A stretch of DNA of 54,838 bases, taken from contig CAZAEW010000020.1 of assembly GCA_964484065.1 (NCBI GenBank), forward strand, positions 1 through 54,838, read 5' to 3'. Shown piece by piece: positions 1 to 9,511 of this stretch. Numbering within the stretch: position 1 is the first letter of the stretch; each line of letters opens with the position of its first letter. This DNA is from JAEVLT01 sp964484065. Its GTDB lineage: Bacteria; Bacillota; Bacilli; Bacillales; Cytobacillaceae. The notes beneath the pieces are model-generated. The model was not told the DNA's origin. It worked only from the letters and a program-made list of their open reading frames with translations, and did no database searches. A program made the translations under genes and the position numbers.

Positions 1-71
1 CAGGAACAAGCGGCCTTATACATAATTGGGAAGGAAAAAATTTGCTAATAAATTTCCCTTTCCAACTTAGT

Positions 72-113
72 AAAAAAACCGGACTGTTTTGCACAGCCGG
101 TTTAACTTTTTTA
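72..113. terminator. bidirectional intrinsic terminator
   Basis: Arms AAACCGG-CTGT (76-87, with one bulged A) and ACAGCCGGTTT (93-103) form a hairpin. Runs of T follow on both strands. On the minus strand it lies directly after the aldo/keto reductase stop, so it most likely ends that transcript. Confidence 0.8.
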
Positions 114-114
114 T

Positions 115-942
115 TTAGAAGTCAAAATTGTCTGGGTCTGCTCCAAAGCGTTCATTTCGATTCAGGGAGTTTATTTGTTTCATTTCCTCTGAAGTTAATT
201 CAAAATCAAACAGATCTGCATTTTCCTTCAATCGGGCCGGAGTGACGGATTTCGGGATAATAATCACTTCATTTTGCAAATGCCAGCGCAAAATGATTTG
301 GGCCGGGCTTTTTCCATGTTTCTTGCCAAGAGAGGTTAAAATAGGATCATTTAACAATCTGCCTCTTGCAATTGGCGACCATGCCTCAACAGCAATCTCA
401 TTCTGTTTGCAGAATAAACGAAGCTCTTCTTGTGAAAGCCTTGGATGAAGCTCGACTTGGTTCACAACCGGTTTTAATTCACTATTTTTGATAATATCCT
501 CCAAGTGGTGAATTTTAAAATTGCTGGCACCAATCGCTCGGACTCTGCCATCTTTATATAACTTTTCAAGTGCCTGCCATGTCTCCAAATACTTTCCTTT
601 TACCGGCCAATGGATAAGGTATAAATCTAAGTAGTCAAGCTGAAGATTATTCATGCTTTTTTCAAAAGCCCGAAGCGTTTCGTCATAACCCTGATCACTG
701 TTCCAAACCTTCGTTGTGATAAACAACTCATTACGTTTAATGCCGCTCGATCGGACTGCTTTACCGACACTTTCTTCGTTTTCATAAAAAGCGGCTGTAT
801 CGATGGAACGATAGCCCAGCTCAAGCGCCGTTTGTACGGTTTCCTCTGTTTGATGTCCGTTTTCAACCTTGTAAACACCGAGACCGAGATAAGGCATCTT
901 TACTCCATTATGTAATTGAATTTTATCCTGCAGACTATTCAT
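115..942 (-). CDS. aldo/keto reductase
   Basis: NAD(P)H-dependent oxidoreductase of the aldo/keto reductase superfamily (TIM barrel, cytoplasmic), reducing aldehydes or ketones such as glyoxals. At 275 residues it has the normal length for bacterial AKR5-type proteins. The catalytic tetrad is visible: Asp48 in SIDTA, Tyr53 in AFYEN, Lys78 in TTKVW and His111 in LIHWP. The nucleotide-binding C-terminal motif IIPKSV is also present. It resembles B. subtilis YtbE/YvgN (family knowledge). The physiological substrate cannot be read from the sequence. It is monocistronic: a terminator follows and the next gene is divergent. Confidence 0.93.
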   Translation of the reverse strand: MNSLQDKIQLHNGVKMPYLGLGVYKVENGHQTEETVQTALELGYRSIDTAAFYENEESVGKAVRSSGIKRNELFITTKVWNSDQGYDETLRAFEKSMNNLQLDYLDLYLIHWPVKGKYLETWQALEKLYKDGRVRAIGASNFKIHHLEDIIKNSELKPVVNQVELHPRLSQEELRLFCKQNEIAVEAWSPIARGRLLNDPILTSLGKKHGKSPAQIILRWHLQNEVIIIPKSVTPARLKENADLFDFELTSEEMKQINSLNRNERFGADPDNFDF

Positions 943-1059
943 TCTGTTCCCTCCTCCAAAGACTTAATACCATTTTACCTCTTACGTAAAAAAATGAGAA
1001 AGCGAATAGATGAAATGGGACATAAATCCGGTATGAAGGGAAAAAATGATTAATATGAA

Positions 1060-1118
1060 TGTAAATAGAGTAAATTAAATGTAATTTTTGGAATATTCTT
1101 ATGTTAAGTTTTTGTAAA
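1060..1118. promoter_or_regulatory. possible PhoP-box cluster upstream of DUF47-pit
   Basis: TGTAAA (1060-1065), TGTAAT (1080-1085), TGTTAA (1102-1107) and TGTAAA (1113-1118) all read as TT(T/A)ACA-like boxes on the minus strand. The last pair is exactly 11 bp apart, giving TTTACA-N5-TTAACA, and the 1080 box is 22 bp from the 1102 box. Bacillus PhoP binds TT(A/C/T)ACA direct repeats with this spacing. The gene pair downstream imports phosphate, which makes the match plausible. The region is AT-rich, so chance is possible. Confidence 0.35.
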
Positions 1119-1215
1119 TTCTAACGATTTTATTTCATTTTTCGACATTTTTCCGATAAAATTAAGTTCGTTTGGGTCATATTAAATTATTTGGATGAAT
1201 TTTACGGGGGTAAAA

Positions 1216-1836
1216 ATGATGGCATTTAAAAAAGATGATAAATTCAATTTATTGCTTAGCAATATTTCTGCAAACTTAAAAGAAAGCGTTAATTACTTTA
1301 CCGACTATAAGCTTAAAAATGTTAGCGACCTAAAGATTTTTTCCGAAAAAATGAAGAATTATGAAACAAAGGGAGATACATATGTACATGAGGTCATTAC
1401 AGAATTAAACGATGCCTTTATTACACCAATTGAGCGCGAAGACATTCTGCAATTAGCAATGAGTATGGATGATGTATTGGATGGCCTTGAAGCTTGCTCA
1501 GCCTTATTTGAAATGTACTCCATGACACAAGCAGATGAATTTATGTTGAATTTTGTAAGTTCTATTCAAGGAAGCGTCCATGAAATCGATAAGGCAATCA
1601 GCCTTTTAGCAAACAAAAAGCTGCTCCAAATCAGAGAGCATGCCATTAAAATTAAAGATTACGAATCCAAATGTGATAATATTTTACGTCAATCAATTAA
1701 GCATTTGTTTTCCGTTGAAAAAGATCCAATTCGGATCATTCAATATAAGGAAATTTATGAAAATCTCGAAGACATCGCTGATTTCTGCCAAACCGTAGCG
1801 AACACATTAGAAACCATTATTATGAAAAATGCGTAA
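1216..1836 (+). CDS. DUF47 family PiT accessory protein (YkaA-like)
   Basis: A soluble all-helical protein of about 207 residues of the DUF47/PhoU-like family, which is commonly encoded next to PiT phosphate permeases and thought to modulate them (family knowledge). Visible features are amphipathic helices, the repeated YE(T/S)KxD motifs typical of PhoU-like metal-binding bundles (YETKGDTYVHE and YESKCDNILRQ) and the end segment YENLEDIADFCQTVANTLE. I start it at ATG 1216 (or 1219) because GGGGG at 1206-1210 is correctly spaced; an in-frame ATG at 1195 has no ribosome binding site. It is followed after 11 bases by the permease and is clearly co-transcribed with it. Confidence 0.9.
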   Translation: MMAFKKDDKFNLLLSNISANLKESVNYFTDYKLKNVSDLKIFSEKMKNYETKGDTYVHEVITELNDAFITPIEREDILQLAMSMDDVLDGLEACSALFEMYSMTQADEFMLNFVSSIQGSVHEIDKAISLLANKKLLQIREHAIKIKDYESKCDNILRQSIKHLFSVEKDPIRIIQYKEIYENLEDIADFCQTVANTLETIIMKNA

Positions 1837-1847
1837 GGAGTCAAAAG

Positions 1848-2846
1848 ATGAGCAGTTTATTAATTGTCACGATATTGATTGTTATCGGTGCACTTGCTTT
1901 TGACTTTATTAATGGTTTCCACGATACAGCAAATGCAATTGCCACTTCCGTTTCTACAAAGGCTCTGAAACCTCGGCAGGCAATCCTTATTGCAGCCTGT
2001 ATGAACTTTCTCGGGGCTTTGACCTTCACAGGTGTTGCCAAAACGATCACTTCTGATATTGTCGATCCTTTCCATATGTATAATGGACATGTTGTGATCT
2101 TGGCTGCATTGCTTTCTGCGATTGCCTGGAACCTGATTACTTGGTACTTTGGCATTCCCAGCAGTTCTTCGCATGCCATTATCGGATCGATTGCAGGAGC
2201 TGCGATTGCAGCAGCTGGTTTTTCCGTGTTAAAGTATGCCGGCTTTTTAAAAATCATTGAAGCATTAGTTATTTCACCGATTATTGCTTTTATCATCGGT
2301 TTCATCATTTACAGTATCTTTAAGGTTGTTTTTCGAAATGCAAATTTAACAAAAACAAATCGTTCCTTTCGGCTGATCCAAATCGCTACTGCTGCCCTGC
2401 AGTCGTATTCACACGGTACCAATGATGCCCAAAAATCAATGGGGATTATTACAATGGCTCTTATTTCAGGCGGATTTGTCACCTCAACAGATATTCCTCT
2501 TTGGGTGCAGATTTCCTGCGCTATTGCAATGGGACTTGGAACCTCAATCGGCGGCTGGAAAATTATTAAAACGGTCGGCGGAAAAATCATGAAGATTAAA
2601 CCGATTAATGGAGTTGCCGCAGATTTAACAGGTGCATTTGTTATCTTTGGAGCTACTTACATCCATTTACCGGTAAGTACAACCCATGTTATTTCTTCAG
2701 GAATTTTAGGAGTCGGCTCTTCCCATCGATTAAAAGGTGTTAAATGGGATACTGCACAGCGTATGTTATTAACATGGGTTATCACCCTGCCGATTACCGC
2801 TATATTAGCAGCCGTTATTTATACAATTTTAAATTTGATTTTTTAA
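1848..2846 (+). CDS. pit: PiT family inorganic phosphate permease
   Basis: Low-affinity, cation-coupled inorganic phosphate transporter in the cytoplasmic membrane (332 residues, about 10 membrane helices). Both copies of the PiT signature are visible: GFHDTANAIATSVST near residues 20-34, and SHGTNDAQKSMG near 190. The C-terminal repeat PVSTTHVISSGILG is also typical. AAGGAGT at 1834-1840 overlaps the end of the DUF47 gene and sets the ATG at 1848. An intrinsic terminator follows immediately, so DUF47-pit is a two-gene operon. Whether the ion is Pi alone or metal-phosphate is not decidable from sequence. Confidence 0.95.
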   Translation: MSSLLIVTILIVIGALAFDFINGFHDTANAIATSVSTKALKPRQAILIAACMNFLGALTFTGVAKTITSDIVDPFHMYNGHVVILAALLSAIAWNLITWYFGIPSSSSHAIIGSIAGAAIAAAGFSVLKYAGFLKIIEALVISPIIAFIIGFIIYSIFKVVFRNANLTKTNRSFRLIQIATAALQSYSHGTNDAQKSMGIITMALISGGFVTSTDIPLWVQISCAIAMGLGTSIGGWKIIKTVGGKIMKIKPINGVAADLTGAFVIFGATYIHLPVSTTHVISSGILGVGSSHRLKGVKWDTAQRMLLTWVITLPITAILAAVIYTILNLIF

Positions 2847-2873
2847 AACAGGGTAACCCCTGTTTTTTTTTTT
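2845..2873 (+). terminator. intrinsic terminator after pit
   Basis: Stem AAACAGGG / CCCTGTTT with a short loop is followed by a run of T (2861-2873). It ends the DUF47-pit transcript. Confidence 0.85.
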
Positions 2874-2950
2874 GCATTCAAAACAATAAATAGGCGGACA
2901 AAGGTTGTTCATCCTGCATATTGTGCAGTAATGGCATAGGAGGGAAAAAA

Positions 2951-3394
2951 ATGTATTACGATCCTTATTCACTTCAACCTGAAGATTTCGCGTTTCGGCA
3001 GCGGCAGCTTTTACAAGATATGAATAAAGCAATCAACGACGAATTCCAAGCTATTCATTATTATACTGAACTGGCTAAGTTAGCTCCCAGCCAACAGTGG
3101 CGCAGGACAGTACTCGCCATCCGTCAGGATGAAATAAAACATTTTTATTGGTTTTCGAATGCTTACAAACAGCTTTCAGCGAAGTTTCCGAAGCTCTCAT
3201 TGAAAACAACTCTTCCTGCTTCTTTTAAAAGTGGAGTGCGGGATTCCATTAATGAGGAAAGGGATACAGTCCCCTTTTACCGCAGGCTGGCTTCCCGAAT
3301 CACAGACCCGCAAATCAGAGACCAATTTCTTAGTGCGGCAAATGATGAACAGAGGCATTCTGAGATTTTTTCACGAATCAACTCTGCCCTATAA
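2951..3394 (+). CDS. ferritin-like (rubrerythrin-fold) protein, YhjR type
   Basis: A 147-residue four-helix ferritin-like protein. The di-iron ligand pattern is visible in two halves: a Glu in NDEFQAIHYY followed by QDEIKHFYW (ExxH), then NEERDTVPFY followed by NDEQRHSEIF (ExxH). Family members act in iron or peroxide handling, and B. subtilis YhjR is the closest analogue I know. It is a soluble protein with no signal peptide. I place the start at ATG 2951, preceded by AGGAGGG; an upstream in-frame ATG (2921) lacks a ribosome binding site. It is monocistronic, with a terminator 9 bases after the stop. Confidence 0.85.
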   Translation: MYYDPYSLQPEDFAFRQRQLLQDMNKAINDEFQAIHYYTELAKLAPSQQWRRTVLAIRQDEIKHFYWFSNAYKQLSAKFPKLSLKTTLPASFKSGVRDSINEERDTVPFYRRLASRITDPQIRDQFLSAANDEQRHSEIFSRINSAL

Positions 3395-3403
3395 TCTTCT
3401 TTT

Positions 3404-3433
3404 AAAACTTATCGATTTCGATAAGTTTTTTCC
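3404..3433 (+). terminator. intrinsic terminator
   Basis: Perfect 12-bp stem AAAACTTATCGA / TCGATAAGTTTT with a 2-nt loop and a short T run. It follows the ferritin-like gene. Confidence 0.85.
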
Positions 3434-3570
3434 ATTCCCTCCCTTAAAATGGAAAAATAGTCCCTTTTTTGTATCATTTTCATACTAGAAATAGTTTTTT
3501 GCAAACTTATATGATACGATTTTACATGTTTCAGGAAATAATTAGGAAAATACTAAAGGGGGTTTACAAG

Positions 3571-6500
3571 TTGTCTTGGTTTACAAAATGGGCATTTAAA
3601 AACAAAGCTGCCATGTGGATTATGTCTTTACTGCTCCTCATTATGGGAGTCATCAGCTATTTAACACTGCCCATGGAATTTTTGCCATCAGCAGACCAGC
3701 CAATCGTATCAGTCGTTGTGATGGGGCAGGGAACAGATTCAAAAACCATGGAAAGTGATGTTACAACACCTATTGAAGGTGCTGTTTCAGGCGTAAAAGG
3801 AAAGACAAACATCTTCTCCACAACAGGAGATGGGTTCACAAAAATTGATATCGATTTTGATTCAAAAACAGACATGAAAGCAGCCAAGCAAGAAGTTCAA
3901 GATGCTATAAACAATCTTCAGTTGCCGCAAAATGTATCAAAACCTACTATTGTGCAGTTAAATACCTCTATGATTCCCATCGCTGATATCGCACTAACCT
4001 TCAAAGACGGTCTGACACCCCAGAATATGGATCTGGCAAAACAAAAAATCATTCCTTATTACAAAGACATTAAAGGCGTTTCCTCTGTCCAAGCGATTGG
4101 GCCTTCTGCTTCCTATGTTTCTGTTAAAGTAAACAACAGTCTTATGGCCGAAAAACAGGTATCCCTGCAAGCCATTCTCGGAAGCCTGCAAGGCCAGAAT
4201 AATGCTGTTGCTGTCGGAGAAAAAACAATTGATGGAAAAGCCAGCAATATTAACGTCATCGGAAATATGAATAGTATCAAAAAAATAGAAGAGTTGACTG
4301 TTGCTCCGGGCGTTGTCTTAAAAGATATCGCAGCGGTTTCTGTTCAAAAACCAAAAGATACGATTACACGCGTAAATGGTGAAGATGGATTGATTTTAGT
4401 TGCGTCTAAAGACAGCAATTCTAATGCTGTTTCCATTACTAAACAAATTAGAGAAGCCGCAAAAGAAATGAATAAGAAATACAAGCAATCCAATTCGACC
4501 GTCATCATTGCTACAGCTGATATGGTGAAAAACTCCGTTCAATCCATGATGAAGGAAGTCCTGCTTGGGGCTGTATTTGCAACCATTGTCATTATGCTGT
4601 TTTTACGGAATATTCGTTCGACCTTTATTACGATTGTTTCGATACCATTATCATTGGCACTTACGCTTTTCCTGCTGGCTCGTTCCGGTGTCACCTTAAA
4701 TATCCTGACATTGGGCGGTGTCGCGGTTGCCGTAGGGCGTTTAGTCGATGACAGTATTGTGGTTATTGAAAACATTTTTAGAAAAATGCAAAATGAGAAA
4801 TTTTCAGTTCAGCTGATCATCGATGCTGTTAAAGAAGTGTCAAGAGCCATTACTGCATCAACTTTAACAACCGTTGCCGTCTTTTTGCCAATTGGGTTTG
4901 TTAACGGAAGTCTTCAAGACTTGGTGCTGCCATTTGCCTTAACGATTACCTACTCGCTATTGGCCTCATTAATGGTTGCACTAACGGTCGTACCTTTAAT
5001 GAGTTCAGGACTGTTAAGACATGCAAAGCTGCACGAGCATAAGCCATCTGTAAAGTATAAAAAACTTGTGGTGTGGTCATTGAATCACAAATGGATTGTC
5101 CTGGCATTGTCTTTTCTTTTGTTCGTTGGATCGATCAGCGTCTATGCGGCAATGCCAAAAGGAGCCGTCGACAATTCTTCGGCAGATTTTGTTCAGGTAA
5201 ACCTTGATTATCCAAATGAAACACCTTTAGAAACAGTCTCAGCCGGAGTGCTGAAGCTCGAAAAATTTGTTTCTGCACAGAAGGAAGTAAAAGATGAGTT
5301 TACTACCCTTGGAAACAGCGCAGATTCGGTTCAGTACGGTGAAGTAAGTTCGCCTACAAAAGGGACAATCAATATCGTCCTGAAGGATAAAAAAGAAACC
5401 GATCAGCTAATTAAAAAAGTTAACGCGGAAAAAGAAAATTATCCTAAGGCAACCCTTACAGCAGGGGCCTCTTCCTTAATGGGCGGAGGAGCGCCGCAGA
5501 TTAAAATCGATATCGTCGGTAACCAATTTGATAAACTTACCGCTGCTTCTGCCAAAATTAAAGATGCCATTAAAAACATTGATGGAATTGAAAAAATTTC
5601 CACCAATGAGGAATCGAAAAAAACCGTCTATTCATTTGAAGTGGATCCGGCAAAAGGAAACGCCGGGCAGCTTTCTCAGCAGCTTGGGGTCATGCTGAAT
5701 AGAACACCGCTGGGAACAATTGATTTAAACAACCAAAAAACAGCCGTTTTTCTTGACCCTGTCTTAGATCCAAAATCACCTGAGGATTTAAAAAATATTC
5801 CGGTGATGACACAAACGGGTATGGCTTCAGTCTCAGCGATTGCCACATTAACCCAGGCAGAAAAGCCGACAACCCAATATCATAAAAACGGAGACCCCTA
5901 CTTAGAAATTATTGCTACAGTCGATGCAAAGAAGCTTTCGGATATTTCAAATAAAATCAATACGAAAATTTTGGGGGACAAACAAAAGAATAACGGATTG
6001 AAGCTTCCAAGCGGGGTGGATGTGCTGGTTGGGGGAGCAAGCGCTCAGCAGTCAGATGACTTTACTGATTTGTTTACAACAATGGCATTGTCCATCGGGA
6101 TTGTCTTTCTCATCATGGTCATTACCTTTAAAACGATCCGTGCCCCGATTGCCATTTTGTTTTCACTTCCGCTCGCAGCCGTAGGGGCTATTTTGGGGCT
6201 TTTGATCAGCAGAATCACGGTTGACCCCACCGCTCTTCTTGGTGCATTGATGCTGATTGGAATTGTTGTGACAAATGCAATCGTCCTGCTTGATCGTATT
6301 AAGCAAAATGAGAAAACCATGATTATCCGCGATGCGATAGTTGAAGCAGCTTCGATTCGAATGCGTCCTATTTTAATGACGGCAGTAGCTACGATTTCAG
6401 CCATGCTTCCTCTTTTATTCAAGAAAGCGGAAACCGGAAACCTTGTCTCTCAAAGCTTGGCCATTGTCGTTGTTGGCGGATTAGCGGTTGCAACTTTACT

Positions 6501-6600
6501 AACATTAGTTGTCATTCCTGTTGTTTACGAACTGTTCCATTTCAAACGTTCAAAGAAACAACGATTGAGGCAGCAAAAAGATCATCCCTTATCCTTTTAG
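3571..6600 (+). CDS. swrC: RND-family exporter, SwrC/YerP-like
   Basis: A 1009-residue inner-membrane transporter of the AcrB-type RND superfamily. One membrane helix near the N terminus (about 13-31) precedes a large extracytoplasmic domain. A cluster of helices follows (about 330-500, with LTLGGVAVAVGRLVDDSIVVIENIFR carrying the Asp pair for proton relay), then a second extracytoplasmic domain and a second helix cluster to the C terminus. In B. subtilis SwrC exports surfactin and supports swarming; the cargo here is inferred only. The start is TTG 3571, preceded by AAAGGGGG (3555-3562); the in-frame ATGs further upstream lack such a site. It is monocistronic. Confidence 0.88.
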   Translation: MSWFTKWAFKNKAAMWIMSLLLLIMGVISYLTLPMEFLPSADQPIVSVVVMGQGTDSKTMESDVTTPIEGAVSGVKGKTNIFSTTGDGFTKIDIDFDSKTDMKAAKQEVQDAINNLQLPQNVSKPTIVQLNTSMIPIADIALTFKDGLTPQNMDLAKQKIIPYYKDIKGVSSVQAIGPSASYVSVKVNNSLMAEKQVSLQAILGSLQGQNNAVAVGEKTIDGKASNINVIGNMNSIKKIEELTVAPGVVLKDIAAVSVQKPKDTITRVNGEDGLILVASKDSNSNAVSITKQIREAAKEMNKKYKQSNSTVIIATADMVKNSVQSMMKEVLLGAVFATIVIMLFLRNIRSTFITIVSIPLSLALTLFLLARSGVTLNILTLGGVAVAVGRLVDDSIVVIENIFRKMQNEKFSVQLIIDAVKEVSRAITASTLTTVAVFLPIGFVNGSLQDLVLPFALTITYSLLASLMVALTVVPLMSSGLLRHAKLHEHKPSVKYKKLVVWSLNHKWIVLALSFLLFVGSISVYAAMPKGAVDNSSADFVQVNLDYPNETPLETVSAGVLKLEKFVSAQKEVKDEFTTLGNSADSVQYGEVSSPTKGTINIVLKDKKETDQLIKKVNAEKENYPKATLTAGASSLMGGGAPQIKIDIVGNQFDKLTAASAKIKDAIKNIDGIEKISTNEESKKTVYSFEVDPAKGNAGQLSQQLGVMLNRTPLGTIDLNNQKTAVFLDPVLDPKSPEDLKNIPVMTQTGMASVSAIATLTQAEKPTTQYHKNGDPYLEIIATVDAKKLSDISNKINTKILGDKQKNNGLKLPSGVDVLVGGASAQQSDDFTDLFTTMALSIGIVFLIMVITFKTIRAPIAILFSLPLAAVGAILGLLISRITVDPTALLGALMLIGIVVTNAIVLLDRIKQNEKTMIIRDAIVEAASIRMRPILMTAVATISAMLPLLFKKAETGNLVSQSLAIVVVGGLAVATLLTLVVIPVVYELFHFKRSKKQRLRQQKDHPLSF

Positions 6601-6608
6601 CTAAAAAA

Positions 6609-6637
6609 CAAAAAGGTCCTTTTGGACCTTTTTGTGT
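6609..6637. terminator. bidirectional intrinsic terminator
   Basis: Stem CAAAAAGGTCC (6609-6619) / GGACCTTTTTG (6625-6635) lies between convergent genes. It probably serves both the RND exporter and the minus-strand histidine-kinase block. Confidence 0.88.
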
Positions 6638-9511
6638 CTATTCCTGCTTATTTGGATCCGGTACTAAAATTTGACCTGCTTTTCCATTTTTCAGAATGGT
6701 ATGCATGATGGACTTTGACAATTGGCTTGGATGATAAGGTTTTACCAAAAAGTCTTGTGCCCCCAAAGAAAAACTTTTTTCCTTTTCATCTAATGCGGTT
6801 GAAACAATAATCGGGATATTTCTTTGCCTTTGGCTGTCTTTCAATCTTCTGATTATTTCCCAGCCATCGATATGATCATCCTCGAGTAAAATATCTAAGA
6901 CAATCGCATCTGGAATCGTTTTTTCTAAGTATTGAAGGGATTCCCTGGCCGTGGAAAATGATTTGACCAGGAACCCGTTTTCACGCAACTCTTGTTTAAT
7001 CAACTCGGTTAGATTCAGATCATCTTCAATGACAACAATATGATATTTTGAAGCAGAATCCTTTTCAGTATCCTGGGCCTGCTCTTCCTCTTCAATTTGA
7101 ACAGCAGGAAATGTTACCGTGAATGTGCTTCCTTTGCCAAAGAAAGATTGAACATCTACTTTTCCATCGTGTTCTTTTAAAATCTCCTGGACGATCGATA
7201 AACCAAGCCCTGTACCTCCAATGCTTCTCCGGTCGGAGTTATCAACCCGATAAAATTTTTGAAACAAATGATCAATGGCATCTTGTGGAATACCTAAGCC
7301 TTGGTCGATGACAGACACCTGTACATGCTGATTTTCTTCCGTTACCTTTACTTTTATTAATCCGCCGTTTGGTGAATATTTCACTGCATTATTGATTAAA
7401 TTGGCGAAAACCTGTTCAATTTTAGCCCGGTCTCCTAAAATTGCAGGGTTCTCCAAACTGCAGTCCAAAATAAATTCATGACGGGTTGTCGTCACCCGCT
7501 GAGCATCGATCACTTTATTTAAAACCGGAAGGAGCTGAATGTATTTTTTTTCATAAGCCTGCCGGCCGGACTCCATTCTTTGAACATCGAGAAAGTCATT
7601 AATTAACGAAGTCAGACGTTTTGCTTCATGATAAATGGTTGTTAAGTACTTTTTCTGACGATCGGGCTTCAACTCACGGTTCAACATCAGCTCTGTGAAT
7701 CCAAGAACACTGGAAAGCGGCGTTCTAAGTTCGTGGCTGACCGTGCTGACAAACTCGGATTTCATTTGATCCACTTCAAATTCTTTCGTAATATCCAAAT
7801 GAACAAAGACTGTTCCTGTTTTTTCCTGATTTTGAAAAAGATCCTTGCTGTAAATTTTAATAACCCTGAATGGATCTTTCATTGTATAAATAAATTGATT
7901 GATCGCATCGCTCCCCGTTCCATCAAGTGATTCTTTGATAAAACCGGAAAATTCGTTTTCCTTAACAGATTCCTGAAGTTTGACAATCCACTCTTCGAAT
8001 GGCGCTCCAACGAGGTTTTTGATCTTGCAATGATACATTTCGCACAAATAATCGTTAACCTGCAAGGTTTGTCCATGAACATCGACAAATTGGACGCCTT
8101 CCTGCAGGGTATTCAAAATGTCTTGATTTCGTTTCCGTTCCTCCTCGGATTTTTGGAATAAGCTGATTTTTTCTAAAGAGATGCCGATGCTCCTGGAAAG
8201 CGCCTTGAATTCCTCCATCTGCTCGGCGTGAAATGTGCCCCCATATCGGGTAAACACCATTACGGCAATGACTTCTTCATCGGATGATAAAACGGGCAGA
8301 TGAAGATCATGACCATAATAAACTCCCTCATGATATCCTTTTTCATTTAATTCTAGCTCTCTGCGGATCGTAAACGGCTCTTTTGTATGCACCAAATGAT
8401 CATACAAGCCATTTTTCAGTAAGGATAAAAACTGCCCCACCCCTGGTTCTCCCACCCTGAAAGCTGCGTGGGTGTGATCATTCATATCCGCAATGATTCC
8501 TTTATCCGCCTCAATAATTTCACACATATTGCTAACGATGCTGTCTAGCACTTCTTGTTTGTTTAATGTATTGGAAATTTGATTGACCAATTTATTGCGT
8601 TTTTTTAATTTTTCCTCATTCTCTTTGTGCAGTTCAATGGCGTTTTCAAGCTCGGTCTGCTGGACTTGAAGCTCATCTTGCTGTGCGATTAATTCTTCGT
8701 TTTGCGCTAGCAGATCCCGCTCTTTTTCTTGGACCTTTTCGACCATTCTTTGGAAAGATGCGGATAAGGTTCCTAACTCGTCTTCCCTCGTTGACCCAAG
8801 ATATTCAGATGATTCGTTGCCGTTTGCAATTTCATTGGCAGCCTCAGCCAAATGAGCCAACGGTTGGCCTATTTTTCGGAACATATAATTCATCATGAAA
8901 AATAAAATGACCATAAGAAGCAAAAAGAATAAGATGAACCCTAATTGGATATACGTTTCATTATTAATTAGTTTCTGATAATGATTTTCTAAATTTTGAT
9001 CCTGCGTCTGAAGATCCTTCTTTACGGTCTTTTGAAATCCCAATATTTTGGGTGTTACTTCTTTATTTACCTTCTTAACAGCTTCAAGTTTATCTCCCAA
9101 TTCATAATCACTGATGATTTTCGGGAGGGTATCCTTAAAATAAACATCTGTAAAATCAATTATGTCGTTTAAAAATTCTTTGTCATCCTCTGATGTCGCC
9201 ATTTTTTTATACTGCTTTTCCAAATTTGTTATTTTCGGTCCCTGTGCGATAGCATCATCTCTCATGGTCTGGTCGCCAAAAGCAAGATATCCTCTCACAT
9301 TGAAAAATGCCTGATCAAAATCATCCTTTATTTCCTGAGCGATTTTTTCTTTTTTGTTTAGGACATTTCGTTCAGTACTATTGGACTGATTCATGGAATG
9401 GAAGGTAACCAGCAAAATAAAAGCCCCAATCACAAAAAAAACAATGAAGCCCCCCATCAAAAAAAGAAATCTTCGGGACAAACTTTTTTGTAAATATCGA
9501 TTAAACTTCAT
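6638..9511 (-). CDS. hybrid sensor histidine kinase with C-terminal receiver
   Basis: A 957-residue membrane kinase. In order: TM1 (about 14-36); an extracytoplasmic helical sensor of about 150 residues resembling CHASE3/4HB domains; TM2 (about 188-208); HAMP (210-262); a coiled coil (260-310); GAF (about 312-455); PAS (about 460-575); HisKA with phospho-accepting His593 in VSHELRTPLS; HATPase with N box NLINNAVKYSPNGG, G1 DQGLGIP and G2 GGTGLGLS; and a C-terminal receiver with phospho-acceptor Asp873 and Lys924. It overlaps the upstream receiver gene by 11 bases, so translation is coupled. It is the last gene of the polysaccharide-linked block. The signal sensed is unknown. Confidence 0.93.
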   Translation of the reverse strand: MKFNRYLQKSLSRRFLFLMGGFIVFFVIGAFILLVTFHSMNQSNSTERNVLNKKEKIAQEIKDDFDQAFFNVRGYLAFGDQTMRDDAIAQGPKITNLEKQYKKMATSEDDKEFLNDIIDFTDVYFKDTLPKIISDYELGDKLEAVKKVNKEVTPKILGFQKTVKKDLQTQDQNLENHYQKLINNETYIQLGFILFFLLLMVILFFMMNYMFRKIGQPLAHLAEAANEIANGNESSEYLGSTREDELGTLSASFQRMVEKVQEKERDLLAQNEELIAQQDELQVQQTELENAIELHKENEEKLKKRNKLVNQISNTLNKQEVLDSIVSNMCEIIEADKGIIADMNDHTHAAFRVGEPGVGQFLSLLKNGLYDHLVHTKEPFTIRRELELNEKGYHEGVYYGHDLHLPVLSSDEEVIAVMVFTRYGGTFHAEQMEEFKALSRSIGISLEKISLFQKSEEERKRNQDILNTLQEGVQFVDVHGQTLQVNDYLCEMYHCKIKNLVGAPFEEWIVKLQESVKENEFSGFIKESLDGTGSDAINQFIYTMKDPFRVIKIYSKDLFQNQEKTGTVFVHLDITKEFEVDQMKSEFVSTVSHELRTPLSSVLGFTELMLNRELKPDRQKKYLTTIYHEAKRLTSLINDFLDVQRMESGRQAYEKKYIQLLPVLNKVIDAQRVTTTRHEFILDCSLENPAILGDRAKIEQVFANLINNAVKYSPNGGLIKVKVTEENQHVQVSVIDQGLGIPQDAIDHLFQKFYRVDNSDRRSIGGTGLGLSIVQEILKEHDGKVDVQSFFGKGSTFTVTFPAVQIEEEEQAQDTEKDSASKYHIVVIEDDLNLTELIKQELRENGFLVKSFSTARESLQYLEKTIPDAIVLDILLEDDHIDGWEIIRRLKDSQRQRNIPIIVSTALDEKEKSFSLGAQDFLVKPYHPSQLSKSIMHTILKNGKAGQILVPDPNKQE

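Noticed and set aside
1841..2308. Antisense open frames across pit and the RND gene
   Set aside because: They are mirror images of membrane-protein codons, lack ribosome binding sites and overlap well-supported genes.
3469..3570. N-terminal extension of the RND exporter from an upstream ATG
   Set aside because: The TTG at 3571 has a strong, well-spaced AAAGGGGG and gives the family's normal N terminus; the extension has no site and overlaps promoter-like sequence.
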